DNA of 21,485 bases from Sedimentisphaerales bacterium (lineage in GTDB: Bacteria; Planctomycetota; Phycisphaerae; Sedimentisphaerales; SG8-4). The notes under the pieces were generated by a model. That model saw only the letters and a program-made list of their open reading frames with translations. It ran no database searches and was not told the origin of the DNA. Both the position numbers and the translations under genes were made by a program. Shown one piece after another: positions 7,974-15,287 of the stretch. The stretch lies in the NCBI GenBank assembly GCA_016928975.1, contig JAFGJR010000274.1:1-21485 (forward strand). Reading direction: 5' to 3'. The number at the start of each line of letters is the position of its first letter. The stretch's first letter is position 1.

Positions 7974-8507
7974 CTACAGTTTGTCCAACACGTCGGCGTA
8001 CGCCTGCTGCGAACGGAGGCCGACCAGGCGTTGGACCTCCTGGCCGTTCTTAAAGAACAACACCGCAGGGATGCCCTGGATCCCGTACCGGTCGGCCACC
8101 TGGGGCAGTTTGTCCACGTTGACCTTGGAAATCAGGGCCTGGCCCTCGTACTGCTTCGCGAGCTGCTCGATGGTCGGTGCCAGCCGGCGGCAGGGCGGGC
8201 AGGAGTCCGAGTAGAAGTCCACGAGCACCGGTTTGTCGGCGCCGAGCACCTGGCTATTGAAGTCCTCCACGGAGCCGATCTGTACGGCCGCGTGCTCACC
8301 GCCAGCCGGCTCCACGGTCGTTCGGGACGCGCCAAAGGACCAGGCAAAAAGGCCCCCGATCATCGCGCCAAGCAACGCTCCGCGCCAGGGGTTGGCCGTC
8401 AAGGGGCAGGCGCCGGTGCTGCATCTGCCGAGGGTACCCATCAACGCTCCCAGACTGCCGCCGATGAGCAGTCCCACGATCAACTGGATGAAGGTCACTC
8501 TGGTCAT
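7974..8507 (-). CDS. Membrane-anchored thioredoxin-fold protein
   Basis: The 177-residue protein has a C-terminal thioredoxin domain (about 75-177) with the active site SCPPC (Cys103 and Cys106) and the cis-proline loop GIP (Pro147). The N-terminal part has two Gly-rich hydrophobic helices (about 8-26 and 42-59) joined by a loop with CSTGACPLTANPW (Cys29, Cys34). That double-helix unit resembles the small DUF6132-type membrane proteins. The thioredoxin domain should reduce or exchange disulfides at the membrane, and the loop cysteines could be its internal partner (inference). The ATG at 8507 is preceded by GGGAG with 8-base spacing; an in-frame start at 8582 would add an unlikely polar extension overlapping the upstream gene. 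It lies 71 bases downstream of the MarR gene on the same strand and is probably cotranscribed with it. Confidence 0.88.
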   Translation of the reverse strand: MTRVTFIQLIVGLLIGGSLGALMGTLGRCSTGACPLTANPWRGALLGAMIGGLFAWSFGASRTTVEPAGGEHAAVQIGSVEDFNSQVLGADKPVLVDFYSDSCPPCRRLAPTIEQLAKQYEGQALISKVNVDKLPQVADRYGIQGIPAVLFFKNGQEVQRLVGLRSQQAYADVLDKL

Positions 8508-8578
8508 TGTCTGTGCTCCCGTCTTCAGTGAATGAGACTTATGGGACGGATGGAACCCGTCCCGCTCTGCGCTCTCGG

Positions 8579-8992
8579 TCACAAGGTGGCCTCCAGCAAC
8601 TCCAGGGCGTGTACGACCTGGCGGAGACTTTCGCGGTCGAGACTCGTGTAGACCCGGCTCTCACAATCGCTCATGTGCCCGATAATCCGCCGCTTCGTTC
8701 GCCTGCCCTTGGGGGTCAGCGAGACCACGATGCTCCGCCGGTCGTCCGGGCGCGAGTGCGTCTTCACGTAGCCATCGACGACCAGCGTGTTGAGGACGCG
8801 ACTGCCCCGGGACGGCGACAGCGCCATCCGCTGGGAGAACTCGCAGCCCGTGACCTCCTGCCCATCGCCGAGGACGATCAACCCGTTAAACTGTGCCTGC
8901 GACAGGCCCAGCTCCGCCTGGATCTGCTCCTCGCTGCGCTGGCATTTGCGCTTCACGCCCAGGATCAGCTCGAACAAACGTCTGCCCATCAT
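8579..8992 (-). CDS. MarR-family transcriptional regulator
   Basis: This is a 137-residue winged-helix protein of the usual MarR length. The recognition region is LSPSRGSRVLNTLVVDGYVKTHSRPDDRRSI shortened here to its key marks: the helix around SRGSRVLNTL and the wing DDRRS, which is highly conserved in MarR. The rest forms the helical dimer interface. Three cysteines (residues 17, 50 and about 110) are present, but none sits at the OhrR sensing position, so redox sensing is only a possibility suggested by the thioredoxin neighbour. AGGTG lies just before the ATG at 8992 and gives better spacing to a second ATG at 8989, so the true start may be the latter. A strong promoter with two identical palindromic sites lies directly upstream, which suggests autoregulation. 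Confidence 0.9.
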   Translation of the reverse strand: MMGRRLFELILGVKRKCQRSEEQIQAELGLSQAQFNGLIVLGDGQEVTGCEFSQRMALSPSRGSRVLNTLVVDGYVKTHSRPDDRRSIVVSLTPKGRRTKRRIIGHMSDCESRVYTSLDRESLRQVVHALELLEATL

Positions 8993-9013
8993 TGCACCTG
9001 TCGTTCCCTGTAA

Positions 9014-9070
9014 TTGCTATCAGCAATAGTTGCTATCAGCAATTATATGAGTCTACGCCTGAGCGGTCAA
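9014..9070 (-). promoter_or_regulatory. MarR promoter with two identical palindromic operators
   Basis: On the minus strand TTGACC (9070-9065) and TATAAT (9047-9042) are spaced by exactly 17 bp, a near-consensus sigma-70 promoter. Two perfect copies of TTGCTATCAGCAA, each with 5-bp inverted arms TTGCT and AGCAA around ATC, lie at 9014-9026 and 9030-9042. Their centres are 16 bp apart, and they cover the -10 edge and the expected start point near 9035. This is where a repressor would block transcription. The likely binder is the MarR protein encoded immediately downstream. Confidence 0.75.
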
Positions 9071-9202
9071 GAAGGTTCGCGGATTCCTGTCAATATCGGG
9101 GGGCATCTGGGCTGTAGTCTCGTCGTCATCGCAAAGGTGGAAGCATCCGGATGCCCATGGATCTCCGCCCTCACGGACGCCGGCCCCCTCCGAGGACGTT
9201 GG

Positions 9203-9229
9203 GTGACGCAGGCGAAACCGCCTGCCCAC
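9203..9229. repeat. Short strong hairpin
   Basis: The arms GCAGGCG (9208-9214) and CGCCTGC (9219-9225) are perfectly complementary around a four-base loop AAAC. The stem can be extended by GTG (9203-9205) pairing with CAC (9227-9229) across a small internal loop. No T run follows on either strand, so it is not an ordinary intrinsic terminator. Confidence 0.5.
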
Positions 9230-9278
9230 GGCCTGGGCGAGGAAGTCTTGTCCTTGTAGCGCCGGCCACGGCGTATCG

Positions 9279-9359
9279 CATGCTGCCAGAGCGAGGCCGG
9301 GAGGCCCTCGCGACGGCCACAGGAGTGGAGACAGCACCATCGTACAGGTTGGCAGCATG
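9279..9359. repeat. 81-bp inverted-repeat element with internal hairpins
   Basis: Perfect 10-bp arms, CATGCTGCCA (9279-9288) and TGGCAGCATG (9350-9359), enclose 61 bases. Inside are a hairpin with GCGAG and CTCGC arms (9291-9311, extended by GCC/GGC) and a small CCAC-AGGA-GTGG hairpin just after it. The whole can fold into a multibranched structure on either strand. It could be a non-coding RNA, a 3' processing or transcript-end structure of the operon upstream, or a dispersed repeat; the sequence alone does not decide. Confidence 0.45.
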
Positions 9360-9433
9360 ACGAATCGGGCGCCGCCGGAGGGGCGAGCCGTCTTCCGCCA
9401 GACACGGACTGTGCCGGAGTAACCTGAGAGCGA

Positions 9434-11305
9434 CTACTCCGCCTTGTTACCGTGATGCAGGTTATCGGAGAGCCTCCGGACCTTGCTGAGGGCGGAAAGG
9501 GCGAAGATGAGCGGATAGAGCTCCTCGAAATACCAGAGCCGGGCGAAGTACAGGCCGATGGGGCAAGCGGGGGTGGACCGGCCGCAGCGCGTGGCTGCAA
9601 TGAGCCAGGCGGCGCCGCGCTGAGTGGCTTCGATCACGGATTGTGGATTTCGGATTACGGATTGAAGCGAAGCGGTTGCCAGGGCATCGACCGCCAGAGA
9701 GGTCTCTTCAATAGAGGACGTGACGGAAGCGGCGCCGCCCCAGCCCCCGTCGGCGTTTTGCACGTTCAAGAGCCACCGGGCCGCGTGGTCCTGCATGGCC
9801 CAGAGCGACTGCGGATCGAATCCGCAATCCGCAATTCGCGACCCGCAACTGGCAAGATGGCTCAGTGCCCGGCCGGTCCCGTAGACGGGGTTCTCCTGGC
9901 TTGGCGTGAGTTGATTGCCGAACCAGAGAGGGACCCACGAGCCATCGGCCCGCTGAGTGTCACGCAGGTACCGCAAGGCTCGCGATACGGCATGACGGGT
10001 CCGGCTTCTCAGCGGATGCGTCAGCATGTCGAGCCAGGCGCTCATGGCGGCGATGGCGTGGGCCGTGATATCCGGCGTGCTTTTGTCGAAAGGCAGTTTG
10101 GTCCAACCTCGGCAAAACGTGGGAAAACCGCCGTCGTTGTTCTGGAGACCCAGGAGCCAGCCGACTCCAGAAGCGATTGTGGATTGCAGATTGCGGGTTG
10201 CGGATTCATCCACACCGGACAGGGCATGCAATGCGAGCAAGGCTCCGGACGTGTCGTCTCCGTCGGGGACAGCGCCGGGCAGGTTCGACCATGCCCAGCC
10301 TCCCGGCGCCGCGTGCGTGTAGGGATGTACAGCCCGGTGTTGGCAGGACAAGAGCCAGTCCCACAGGGCGTTCAATTCCGAATCTCGGATTTGAGATCTC
10401 AGATTCCCGGATAGAGCGCTGATTGCCAACGTCGTGACCCATGTGGCGAGGTTCGTGTCGATGGGCCAACTCCCATCGTCGCGAATCGAGGCCACGAGAA
10501 ATCCAACGCCCTTTCGCGTCACCTCGTGGTCGGTGTGCCCGGAGGCGGCCAGACTCATCACAACGAATGACGTTAGTGGCGCTGCTTCGAGGAAGCCGCC
10601 GTTGGAAGGCTGAAGTCCCGTCAGGACCCGCCGGCACTTCTGGCCGGACAGCCGTCGCACGAGTCTGGTGAGTGGATTGACGGGCTTGCGATGCTCGTGC
10701 CTCGCCTGGCCGATGGCGATCAGCGCGGGCAGCGCATAACTGACGACAGGCAAACGCAACCATTTGTACAGGCGATGGGGAAGCACAGCCAATTCAAAAG
10801 GCAGGGGCCTGACGAGCCGCCACGCGTCGCCACCTGTCCCCAGCCGGCCCGCCAGAGCGGCCATCGTCAGGATAGGGACGGAGAACGTCCGGTCACGGCC
10901 GTATTGCTGCTCCACCGCCTTTGCCAAAGCCCGGGGCTCCAGAACGCCAACCTTGCTTCGCAGCCACTGCTCTGCTCTCTTCGTCGTGTCGCGTGTCCCT
11001 GCGGGTACTGCCAAGGCAGAATAACACAACAGCGTGGTGCTCAGATTGCTCGGGCTCTGCACGGTGTCGCCCCAGCCGCCATCGGGGTTCTGGTGATCGC
11101 ACAGCCAGCGCAGGCCGCGGTCGATCAGCGAACGATGTCTCTCCACATCGACCATCGCCAGGGCAAAGGCCGCCGTCGCCGTCGATAGGGCGCTGCTGGA
11201 TAGATGTCCCTCCCAGAAACCTTGCGAATTCCTGGCCGCCAGCAGCCTTTGTCGCAGGGTGGCGATCGTGGTGCGTAGAACCTCTTTGTCGGATGGCAGA
11301 GTCAT
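9434..11305 (-). CDS. Class II terpene cyclase, squalene-hopene-cyclase-like
   Basis: The 623-residue protein is an alpha/alpha-toroid cyclase of the squalene-hopene family. The acid motif is DGDDT at residues 348-352 (family DxDD), in the context GGWAWSNLPG upstream, matching the protonating site of class II cyclases. QW-like repeats are NPDGGWGD (about 73), QNNDGGFPTF (388), ADGSWVPLWFGNQ (453) and QNADGGWGGA (516). Length is close to that of squalene-hopene cyclases. It should protonate and cyclise a linear isoprenoid; squalene, a polyprenyl diphosphate or a polyprenol are all possible substrates. The start is fixed by an ATGA overlap with the upstream toroid gene. Four loops of the protein (about residues 301-312, 370-380, 487-501 and 546-560) are encoded by degenerate GGATTNC heptamer arrays that keep the frame open. 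It is the last gene of the six-gene operon. Confidence 0.88.
   Translation of the reverse strand: MTLPSDKEVLRTTIATLRQRLLAARNSQGFWEGHLSSSALSTATAAFALAMVDVERHRSLIDRGLRWLCDHQNPDGGWGDTVQSPSNLSTTLLCYSALAVPAGTRDTTKRAEQWLRSKVGVLEPRALAKAVEQQYGRDRTFSVPILTMAALAGRLGTGGDAWRLVRPLPFELAVLPHRLYKWLRLPVVSYALPALIAIGQARHEHRKPVNPLTRLVRRLSGQKCRRVLTGLQPSNGGFLEAAPLTSFVVMSLAASGHTDHEVTRKGVGFLVASIRDDGSWPIDTNLATWVTTLAISALSGNLRSQIRDSELNALWDWLLSCQHRAVHPYTHAAPGGWAWSNLPGAVPDGDDTSGALLALHALSGVDESATRNLQSTIASGVGWLLGLQNNDGGFPTFCRGWTKLPFDKSTPDITAHAIAAMSAWLDMLTHPLRSRTRHAVSRALRYLRDTQRADGSWVPLWFGNQLTPSQENPVYGTGRALSHLASCGSRIADCGFDPQSLWAMQDHAARWLLNVQNADGGWGGAASVTSSIEETSLAVDALATASLQSVIRNPQSVIEATQRGAAWLIAATRCGRSTPACPIGLYFARLWYFEELYPLIFALSALSKVRRLSDNLHHGNKAE
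9637..9664. repeat. Heptamer repeat array inside the cyclase gene (copy 1)
   Basis: Four successive units of the type GGATTNY at 7-base spacing (GGATTGT, GGATTTC, GGATTAC, GGATTG) lie here. On the coding strand they give LQSVIRNPQSVIEA near residues 546-560, between two conserved toroid helices. The array keeps the frame open. Confidence 0.75.
9807..9849. repeat. Heptamer repeat array inside the cyclase gene (copy 2)
   Basis: Units AATCCGC, AATCCGC and AATTCGC plus a decayed unit follow at 7-base spacing, with one unit (GCGGAT) in the opposite orientation at the left end. On the coding strand they give CGSRIADCGFDPQSL near residues 487-501, in an inter-helix loop. Confidence 0.75.
10175..10207. 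repeat. Heptamer repeat array inside the cyclase gene (copy 3)
   Basis: Units GATTGTG, GATTGCA, GATTGCG, GGTTGCG and GATTC follow in tandem with 7-base period. On the coding strand they cover residues about 368-380, including RNLQSTIAS, before a toroid helix. Confidence 0.7.
10374..10412. repeat. Heptamer-like repeat array inside the cyclase gene (copy 4, degenerate)
   Basis: Units GAATCTC, GGATTTGA, GATCTCA and GATTCCC show the same GATT core but are more decayed and mix both orientations. They encode NLRSQIRDSELN near residues 301-312. Confidence 0.6.
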
Positions 11306-12228
11306 GTGGCAAGGCAGCCCAACGAGAGCAAACCGTAGTACGTGTATTCGCAATCCACAACGTCATCGCCCCAGTGGCCTCGAAAGCCGCCCTGCGGCGT
11401 CCATAAAGAGTCGAGATAGTCGAGATGCCTTTCCCTCGTGGCACCCACCGGGGTGCCGGCCAGCGACAGTGCGTGCAAGGCGGTCGCCGTCGAGAGCAGG
11501 TCAGGGATCGTGGGGCCCGTGGGCAGGCGAAATGCGCCAAATCCACCCTGTGGGTGTGCCTGTCCCTGCAACCAACGGAGAGCGGTTTCAGGAACTGGCC
11601 GGCCCAGGTAGTGCAGGACGCAGACGGCGGCGGCAGTGGCGGGCGTGGCACTCGTTGTCATCGCCGCCTCGTTCGCGTAGCCACCGTCGGGCATTTGAAG
11701 GGACTGAATCGACGCGACCATGCCGGCGGGCTCCGGGCAGGGGGCCCCGAGGTCCTGACAGGCCCCCAGGGCGAGAAAAGTGGCGTATGCACTGCCTCGC
11801 TCCGCTCCGATGGTTGTGCTGAATCCGCCGTCTTTCGCTTTATACGGTTGCAGGCGTGCCGCGATGTCACTGCTCCCAGCCTGGCCGCGCGATTCCGACA
11901 GGTCTGCCTTGCAGCGAGCCAAGCAGGCCAGATGCACGAAATCGAGGGATTCACCATTGCCGAAGCGGTCCAGATAATCAGCGACATGCTCGCAAGGAAT
12001 GCCGGCGCCCAGCTCCAGCGAGGCTTCCAGCCCGAAGACGGTATAATACAGATCGCTCCGTCCGTCCCTGCCTCTAAGGCCTCCATCCGGTGTGAGTTGA
12101 CGGCGAAGGAAGGTCCGCACCACGTCCACGGATTCGCCGAGGGCATCGCACGCTCGATTCACCGTCCGACGCATGTCCAACCTGACCGTCACGGCAGCAG
12201 CTCCCGTTTCAGTTCTGCACAGTCCCAT
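11302..12228 (-). CDS. Prenyltransferase/squalene-cyclase-repeat (alpha-toroid) protein, non-DxDD
   Basis: The 308-residue protein is built of repeated helical units with Gly-rich turns: TPDGGLRG, AKDGGFST, MPDGGYANE, HPQGGFGAF and TPQGGFRGHWG. This is the pattern of the single alpha-toroid found in the beta subunits of protein prenyltransferases and in half of a squalene cyclase. No DxDD motif is present. The last helix, VVDCEYTYYGLLSLG, aligns with the Zn-ligand helix of Rab geranylgeranyltransferase beta (HTLFG-like), but Tyr takes the place of the Zn His, so ordinary Zn-dependent protein prenylation looks unlikely. It may bind an isoprenoid or pair with the cyclase encoded next to it (inference). 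GGAGG at 12242-12238, inside the MFS gene, lies 9 bases before the ATG at 12228 and supports this start. Its stop overlaps the cyclase start as ATGA. Confidence 0.8.
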   Translation of the reverse strand: MGLCRTETGAAAVTVRLDMRRTVNRACDALGESVDVVRTFLRRQLTPDGGLRGRDGRSDLYYTVFGLEASLELGAGIPCEHVADYLDRFGNGESLDFVHLACLARCKADLSESRGQAGSSDIAARLQPYKAKDGGFSTTIGAERGSAYATFLALGACQDLGAPCPEPAGMVASIQSLQMPDGGYANEAAMTTSATPATAAAVCVLHYLGRPVPETALRWLQGQAHPQGGFGAFRLPTGPTIPDLLSTATALHALSLAGTPVGATRERHLDYLDSLWTPQGGFRGHWGDDVVDCEYTYYGLLSLGCLAT

Positions 12229-13600
12229 TCGGTGATGCCTCCGGCACCGTGACGCTTGTCTGGCCGGTCATTTCCTCCGGCTCGCCGCCGGCGACCTGGA
12301 GAGCGACAATGACCTGTCTCACCTCGTGTCCCAGGACCGGTAAGCGCAGGCCGAAGACCAGAGCGCCCGTGACGCATGCGACACCGCCGAGCGCCACAGT
12401 GCCCGGTGCTCCGAGCACCTCCGCGAGGTTCCCGGCCAGCAGCGAGCCGAACGGCGCCATGCCCAGGAACATCATCGAGTATACCGCCATGACCCGTCCG
12501 CGCAACCTGTCCGGGACGAGCGACTGGATGAGCGTGTTCGAAGAGGCCAGGCCGATCATCATGGAAAACCCGGCGGGCAGAAGAGCGGCCACCGACAGCC
12601 AGAACGTGCGCGACAGTGAGAACAGGATCAGGCTGGCGCCGAAGCCCATCGCTGCGAACGCGACCCAGTGTCCCAGGCCGCGAATGCCTCTCTTCGCCGC
12701 CAAGACCAGTGCCCCGACGAGGGCACCGAATCCGGCGGCGCCCATGAGCAGACCAAGTCCTTCCGGGCCGCCGTGCAGGATCTTGTCGGCGAAGATCGGC
12801 ATGAGCACGGCGTACGGCATGCCCATGAGACTGATCAGGCCGAGCATCAGCAGCAGGGCACGCACCGGCCCTGTGTGCCTGACGTAGCGGAACCCTTCGA
12901 TGATACTGTCAAACGCTGAGCCGACCGGCGGAACGCGGCCATGGACAGTGACCGTCATCAACAGCAACCCTGCAATCACAGCGATGTAGCTGATTCCGTT
13001 GACGAGGAAGCACCAGCCTTCGCCGACGCTCGCCACCAATACGCCGGCTACGGCGGGTCCGACCATGCGCGCGCCGTTGATCATGGACGAATTCAGCGCG
13101 ATGGCATTGATCAGGTCCTCTCTCCCGACCATGTCCACGACGAACGCCTGCCGCGTGGGGATATCGAAGGCGTTGACGGTGCCGAGCATGGCGGCCAGGA
13201 TGAACATGTGCCAGATGTGCACGAGACCCGCCAGCGTCAGGGCGGTCAGAACAAAGGCCAGGAGCATGGAAGTCGTCTGCGTTATGATGAGGATGCGATG
13301 GCGATTGTACCGGTCCGCGACGGAACCGCCAACAGGACTCAGCAGAAGGACCGGAAGCTGACTGGAAAACCCGATGAGACCCAGCAGCTTGGCCGAGCCG
13401 GTCAGCCGATAGATGAGCCAGGACTGCGCGACCATCTGCATCCACGTGCCGATGAGCGAAATGAGCTGGCCGCCGAAGAAGAGTCGATAGTTGTGATGGC
13501 GCAAGGCCCGCAGCGCAAAAGGCAACCTGGACGGGCGCGCATTGGGGCTCTCGCGAGAGGCCTCCGCCCACCCGGCGCTGTCGTGACCGTTGTGCCTCAC
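12209..13600 (-). CDS. MFS transporter, EntS/DHA3-like exporter
   Basis: The 463-residue protein has about 12 hydrophobic segments. After a polar N terminus comes HHNYRLFFGGQLISLIGTWM, the usual opening of the MFS_3 (EntS-like) group, and the loop between helices 2 and 3 carries GGSVADRYNRHRIL, the MFS motif A form. A second, related motif ends helix 8 to 9 in VPDRLRGRVMAVYSM. Members of this group mostly export siderophores, drugs or other small molecules by proton antiport. In this operon the likely cargo is the terpenoid product or an intermediate (inference). The start is GTG at 13600, overlapping the stop of the synthase gene as GTGA, with AAGGCGG upstream as a weak ribosome binding site. 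Its 3' end overlaps the next gene by 20 bases. Confidence 0.9.
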   Translation of the reverse strand: MRHNGHDSAGWAEASRESPNARPSRLPFALRALRHHNYRLFFGGQLISLIGTWMQMVAQSWLIYRLTGSAKLLGLIGFSSQLPVLLLSPVGGSVADRYNRHRILIITQTTSMLLAFVLTALTLAGLVHIWHMFILAAMLGTVNAFDIPTRQAFVVDMVGREDLINAIALNSSMINGARMVGPAVAGVLVASVGEGWCFLVNGISYIAVIAGLLLMTVTVHGRVPPVGSAFDSIIEGFRYVRHTGPVRALLLMLGLISLMGMPYAVLMPIFADKILHGGPEGLGLLMGAAGFGALVGALVLAAKRGIRGLGHWVAFAAMGFGASLILFSLSRTFWLSVAALLPAGFSMMIGLASSNTLIQSLVPDRLRGRVMAVYSMMFLGMAPFGSLLAGNLAEVLGAPGTVALGGVACVTGALVFGLRLPVLGHEVRQVIVALQVAGGEPEEMTGQTSVTVPEASPNGTVQN

Positions 13601-15273
13601 GTCTTGCCGCCTTGCTCCCGAGCGGACGCACGTCGAGCCGGGGCCTGACCCTGGGCGGCCGGGTCATCGCAGCAGCCCATGATCTCGAAGTCGTTGAACA
13701 TCTTCCCGATCACGCGCCGCAGCAGTCCTTTAAGACTCGCGTTCGTCAGGGCTATGCAACTTGCGATGGCCTGCGACTTGTACGCCTCCATCAGGCGCCA
13801 CGCGGAGGCTTCGATCTCCGTCACATGTGCAGTCGACGGGACCTCGCAGGGTGAGAGTTGCCCCGCCGCGTTACGCTCATGCGCCATGGCCAGCAGAATC
13901 GATGGCCGCCTGCCGTTGAAGAGCTCTTCTTTATGCGGCGAGCGAAGGTCTTCCAGGTCGTCGCGAATCTGGTAGGCGATGCCGAGGGATTCGCTATAGT
14001 GTCGCAATGCCTCGTGGACCAGCTCGTCGCAGCCGGCGAGGATCGCGCCGAGGTTCAACGCCACTTCGAACGCGGGGGCCGTCTTCATGCGAAAGATGTC
14101 GAGCACTTCTCGAACAGTCATTAGTCCAGGCTTGCGCATCCAGGCAAGCTCGCTGCCCTGGCCCAGGCACAGGCTGCGATGTCCGCGTGCGGCGGCGTCG
14201 AGGAGCTGGACCTTCTTGGCGTCCGGCACCTTCAGTTCGGCCAGGAGCCTGTAACCCTCGCCGAGCAACAGGTCTCCGACGTTGAGGGCGATCGGCACGC
14301 CGTACTCGGCGTGGAGCGTCTTCTGGCCGTAGCGCTCTGCGTCCCCATCTTCGATATCGTCGTGGATCAGAGAAGCCTTGTGGAAGCACTCGACGGCGAC
14401 CGCCACCTTTTGCAGGTCCTCCTCGGCCACGAGGGAGTCATCCATACAGAAAGCGCGGTACGTGCACACCGCCAGGAATGGTCGCCATCGCTTGCCCGCC
14501 CGCGCCATCCAGTCCAGCGCCACTTGTTCCGTCGGACCCGGCTGCGGCGCGATCGTCGCCGCCAGCGCCTCGCGGGAGAACCACGCATCCACTTGCCGGT
14601 GCAGGGCGTCGAGGTCGAGGCGGCGCGTCTGATCGTCGGTTGTCTGGTAGAGGGCCTCCCACAGCCAGTCCACATCCACGCTCGTGTTGGCGCAGCCGTC
14701 CTGCAACAGTGGAATCGCAATCCCCGGGACGGCGCCGGCCTCCATGTAGGGATAGACTCGCTCGAGCACGGCCAGGCAGCTTGCGCCGACGACGCCCTCA
14801 ACCCGGCCGGTCTCAATCAGGGACATGACCACTGGCGAGCCTTCTGCCACGAGCACGGTGTACCCCAGCCGGATCGCCTGCTCCCTGAGATCGCCGATAA
14901 CGCACCGGCCGCACTGCTCGCACAGCAGGCCGATCTCATCGAATTTCGCAGGACATTCATCAGCGCATCGCAGGCACTTGGGCAGCAGGAGCAAACGCTT
15001 GTCGTAGGGGATCGCCGCCACCGTCTCCCGCCAGACCCCGTTGTTGACCAGGACGGCGGCGAAATCCGTGTACTTGAGGTCCATGCCCGCTTCCTTCAGC
15101 ACGGCTTGTGTGTGCGCTCGCAACTCCTCGAGGGTCAAAGGAGGGACCGGATGTTCGCGCTCGACATAGCCGCGTATGGTCTCCACCAGCCTGTCGCGTG
15201 CGTGTTTGCTCTGCGGAATATTGTCCTGAGGCGGCCGCAATGGCTTCGTCGTCGTCATATGGTCATCCGGCAT
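13597..15273 (-). CDS. DUF116 domain fused to polyprenyl diphosphate synthase
   Basis: The 558-residue protein has two parts. Residues about 60-215 match DUF116: cysteines in CLRCADEC (100, 103, 107), then CEQCGRC (118, 121, 124), followed by a Rossmann-like GYTVLVAEGSPVV and two further conserved Cys (166, 194). Residues about 245-530 are a trans-type isoprenyl diphosphate synthase with GKRWRPFLAV, the first Asp-rich motif DDIED (305-309) and the second DDLED (438-442). It would condense isopentenyl diphosphate onto an allylic diphosphate. The residue five before the first motif is a small Ala, which in this family goes with products of C20 or longer. The cysteines suggest one or more Fe-S clusters; DUF116 function is unknown. 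ATG at 15273 follows GAGGAG; a TTG at 15291 overlapping the upstream stop is the alternative. The fusion itself is the unusual point. Confidence 0.9.
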   Translation of the reverse strand: MPDDHMTTTKPLRPPQDNIPQSKHARDRLVETIRGYVEREHPVPPLTLEELRAHTQAVLKEAGMDLKYTDFAAVLVNNGVWRETVAAIPYDKRLLLLPKCLRCADECPAKFDEIGLLCEQCGRCVIGDLREQAIRLGYTVLVAEGSPVVMSLIETGRVEGVVGASCLAVLERVYPYMEAGAVPGIAIPLLQDGCANTSVDVDWLWEALYQTTDDQTRRLDLDALHRQVDAWFSREALAATIAPQPGPTEQVALDWMARAGKRWRPFLAVCTYRAFCMDDSLVAEEDLQKVAVAVECFHKASLIHDDIEDGDAERYGQKTLHAEYGVPIALNVGDLLLGEGYRLLAELKVPDAKKVQLLDAAARGHRSLCLGQGSELAWMRKPGLMTVREVLDIFRMKTAPAFEVALNLGAILAGCDELVHEALRHYSESLGIAYQIRDDLEDLRSPHKEELFNGRRPSILLAMAHERNAAGQLSPCEVPSTAHVTEIEASAWRLMEAYKSQAIASCIALTNASLKGLLRRVIGKMFNDFEIMGCCDDPAAQGQAPARRASAREQGGKT

Positions 15274-15287
15274 ACGCTTGCTTCTCC

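Larger units (their letters stand above)
9071..9433. other. Gene-poor intergenic region with inverted repeats
   Basis: No convincing protein gene is found in these 363 bases. The open frames that cross it have unconvincing, Arg- and Pro-rich or composition-driven translations and no ribosome binding site. It separates the end of the terpenoid operon from the MarR promoter. Two structured pieces are listed separately: a compact hairpin at 9208-9225 and a long-armed inverted repeat at 9279-9359. I did not recognise any known riboswitch or structural RNA family. Confidence 0.6.

Noticed and set aside
7962..7977. Bidirectional terminator between the pyruvate kinase and thioredoxin genes (GTAGG/CCTAC)
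   Set aside because: A 5-bp stem without a T run is too weak to support.
9071..9433. Possible cobalamin riboswitch, RNase P RNA or other known RNA in the gene-poor stretch
   Set aside because: GAGGAAGTC and GCCAC-like words occur, but the ordered conserved blocks of these RNAs are missing on both strands.
9415..9441. Intrinsic terminator at the end of the cyclase gene (CGGAGTA/TACTCCG)
   Set aside because: The 7-bp stem has a 13-base loop and no T run follows on the minus strand.
9637..10412. CRISPR-like array
   Set aside because: Repeat units are 7 bases long and tandem with no unique spacers, they lie inside an open coding frame, and no cas genes are present.
11306..11353. Upstream start for the cyclase at 11353
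   Set aside because: The ATGA overlap at 11302-11305 and the fit of the N terminus to the family favour 11305.
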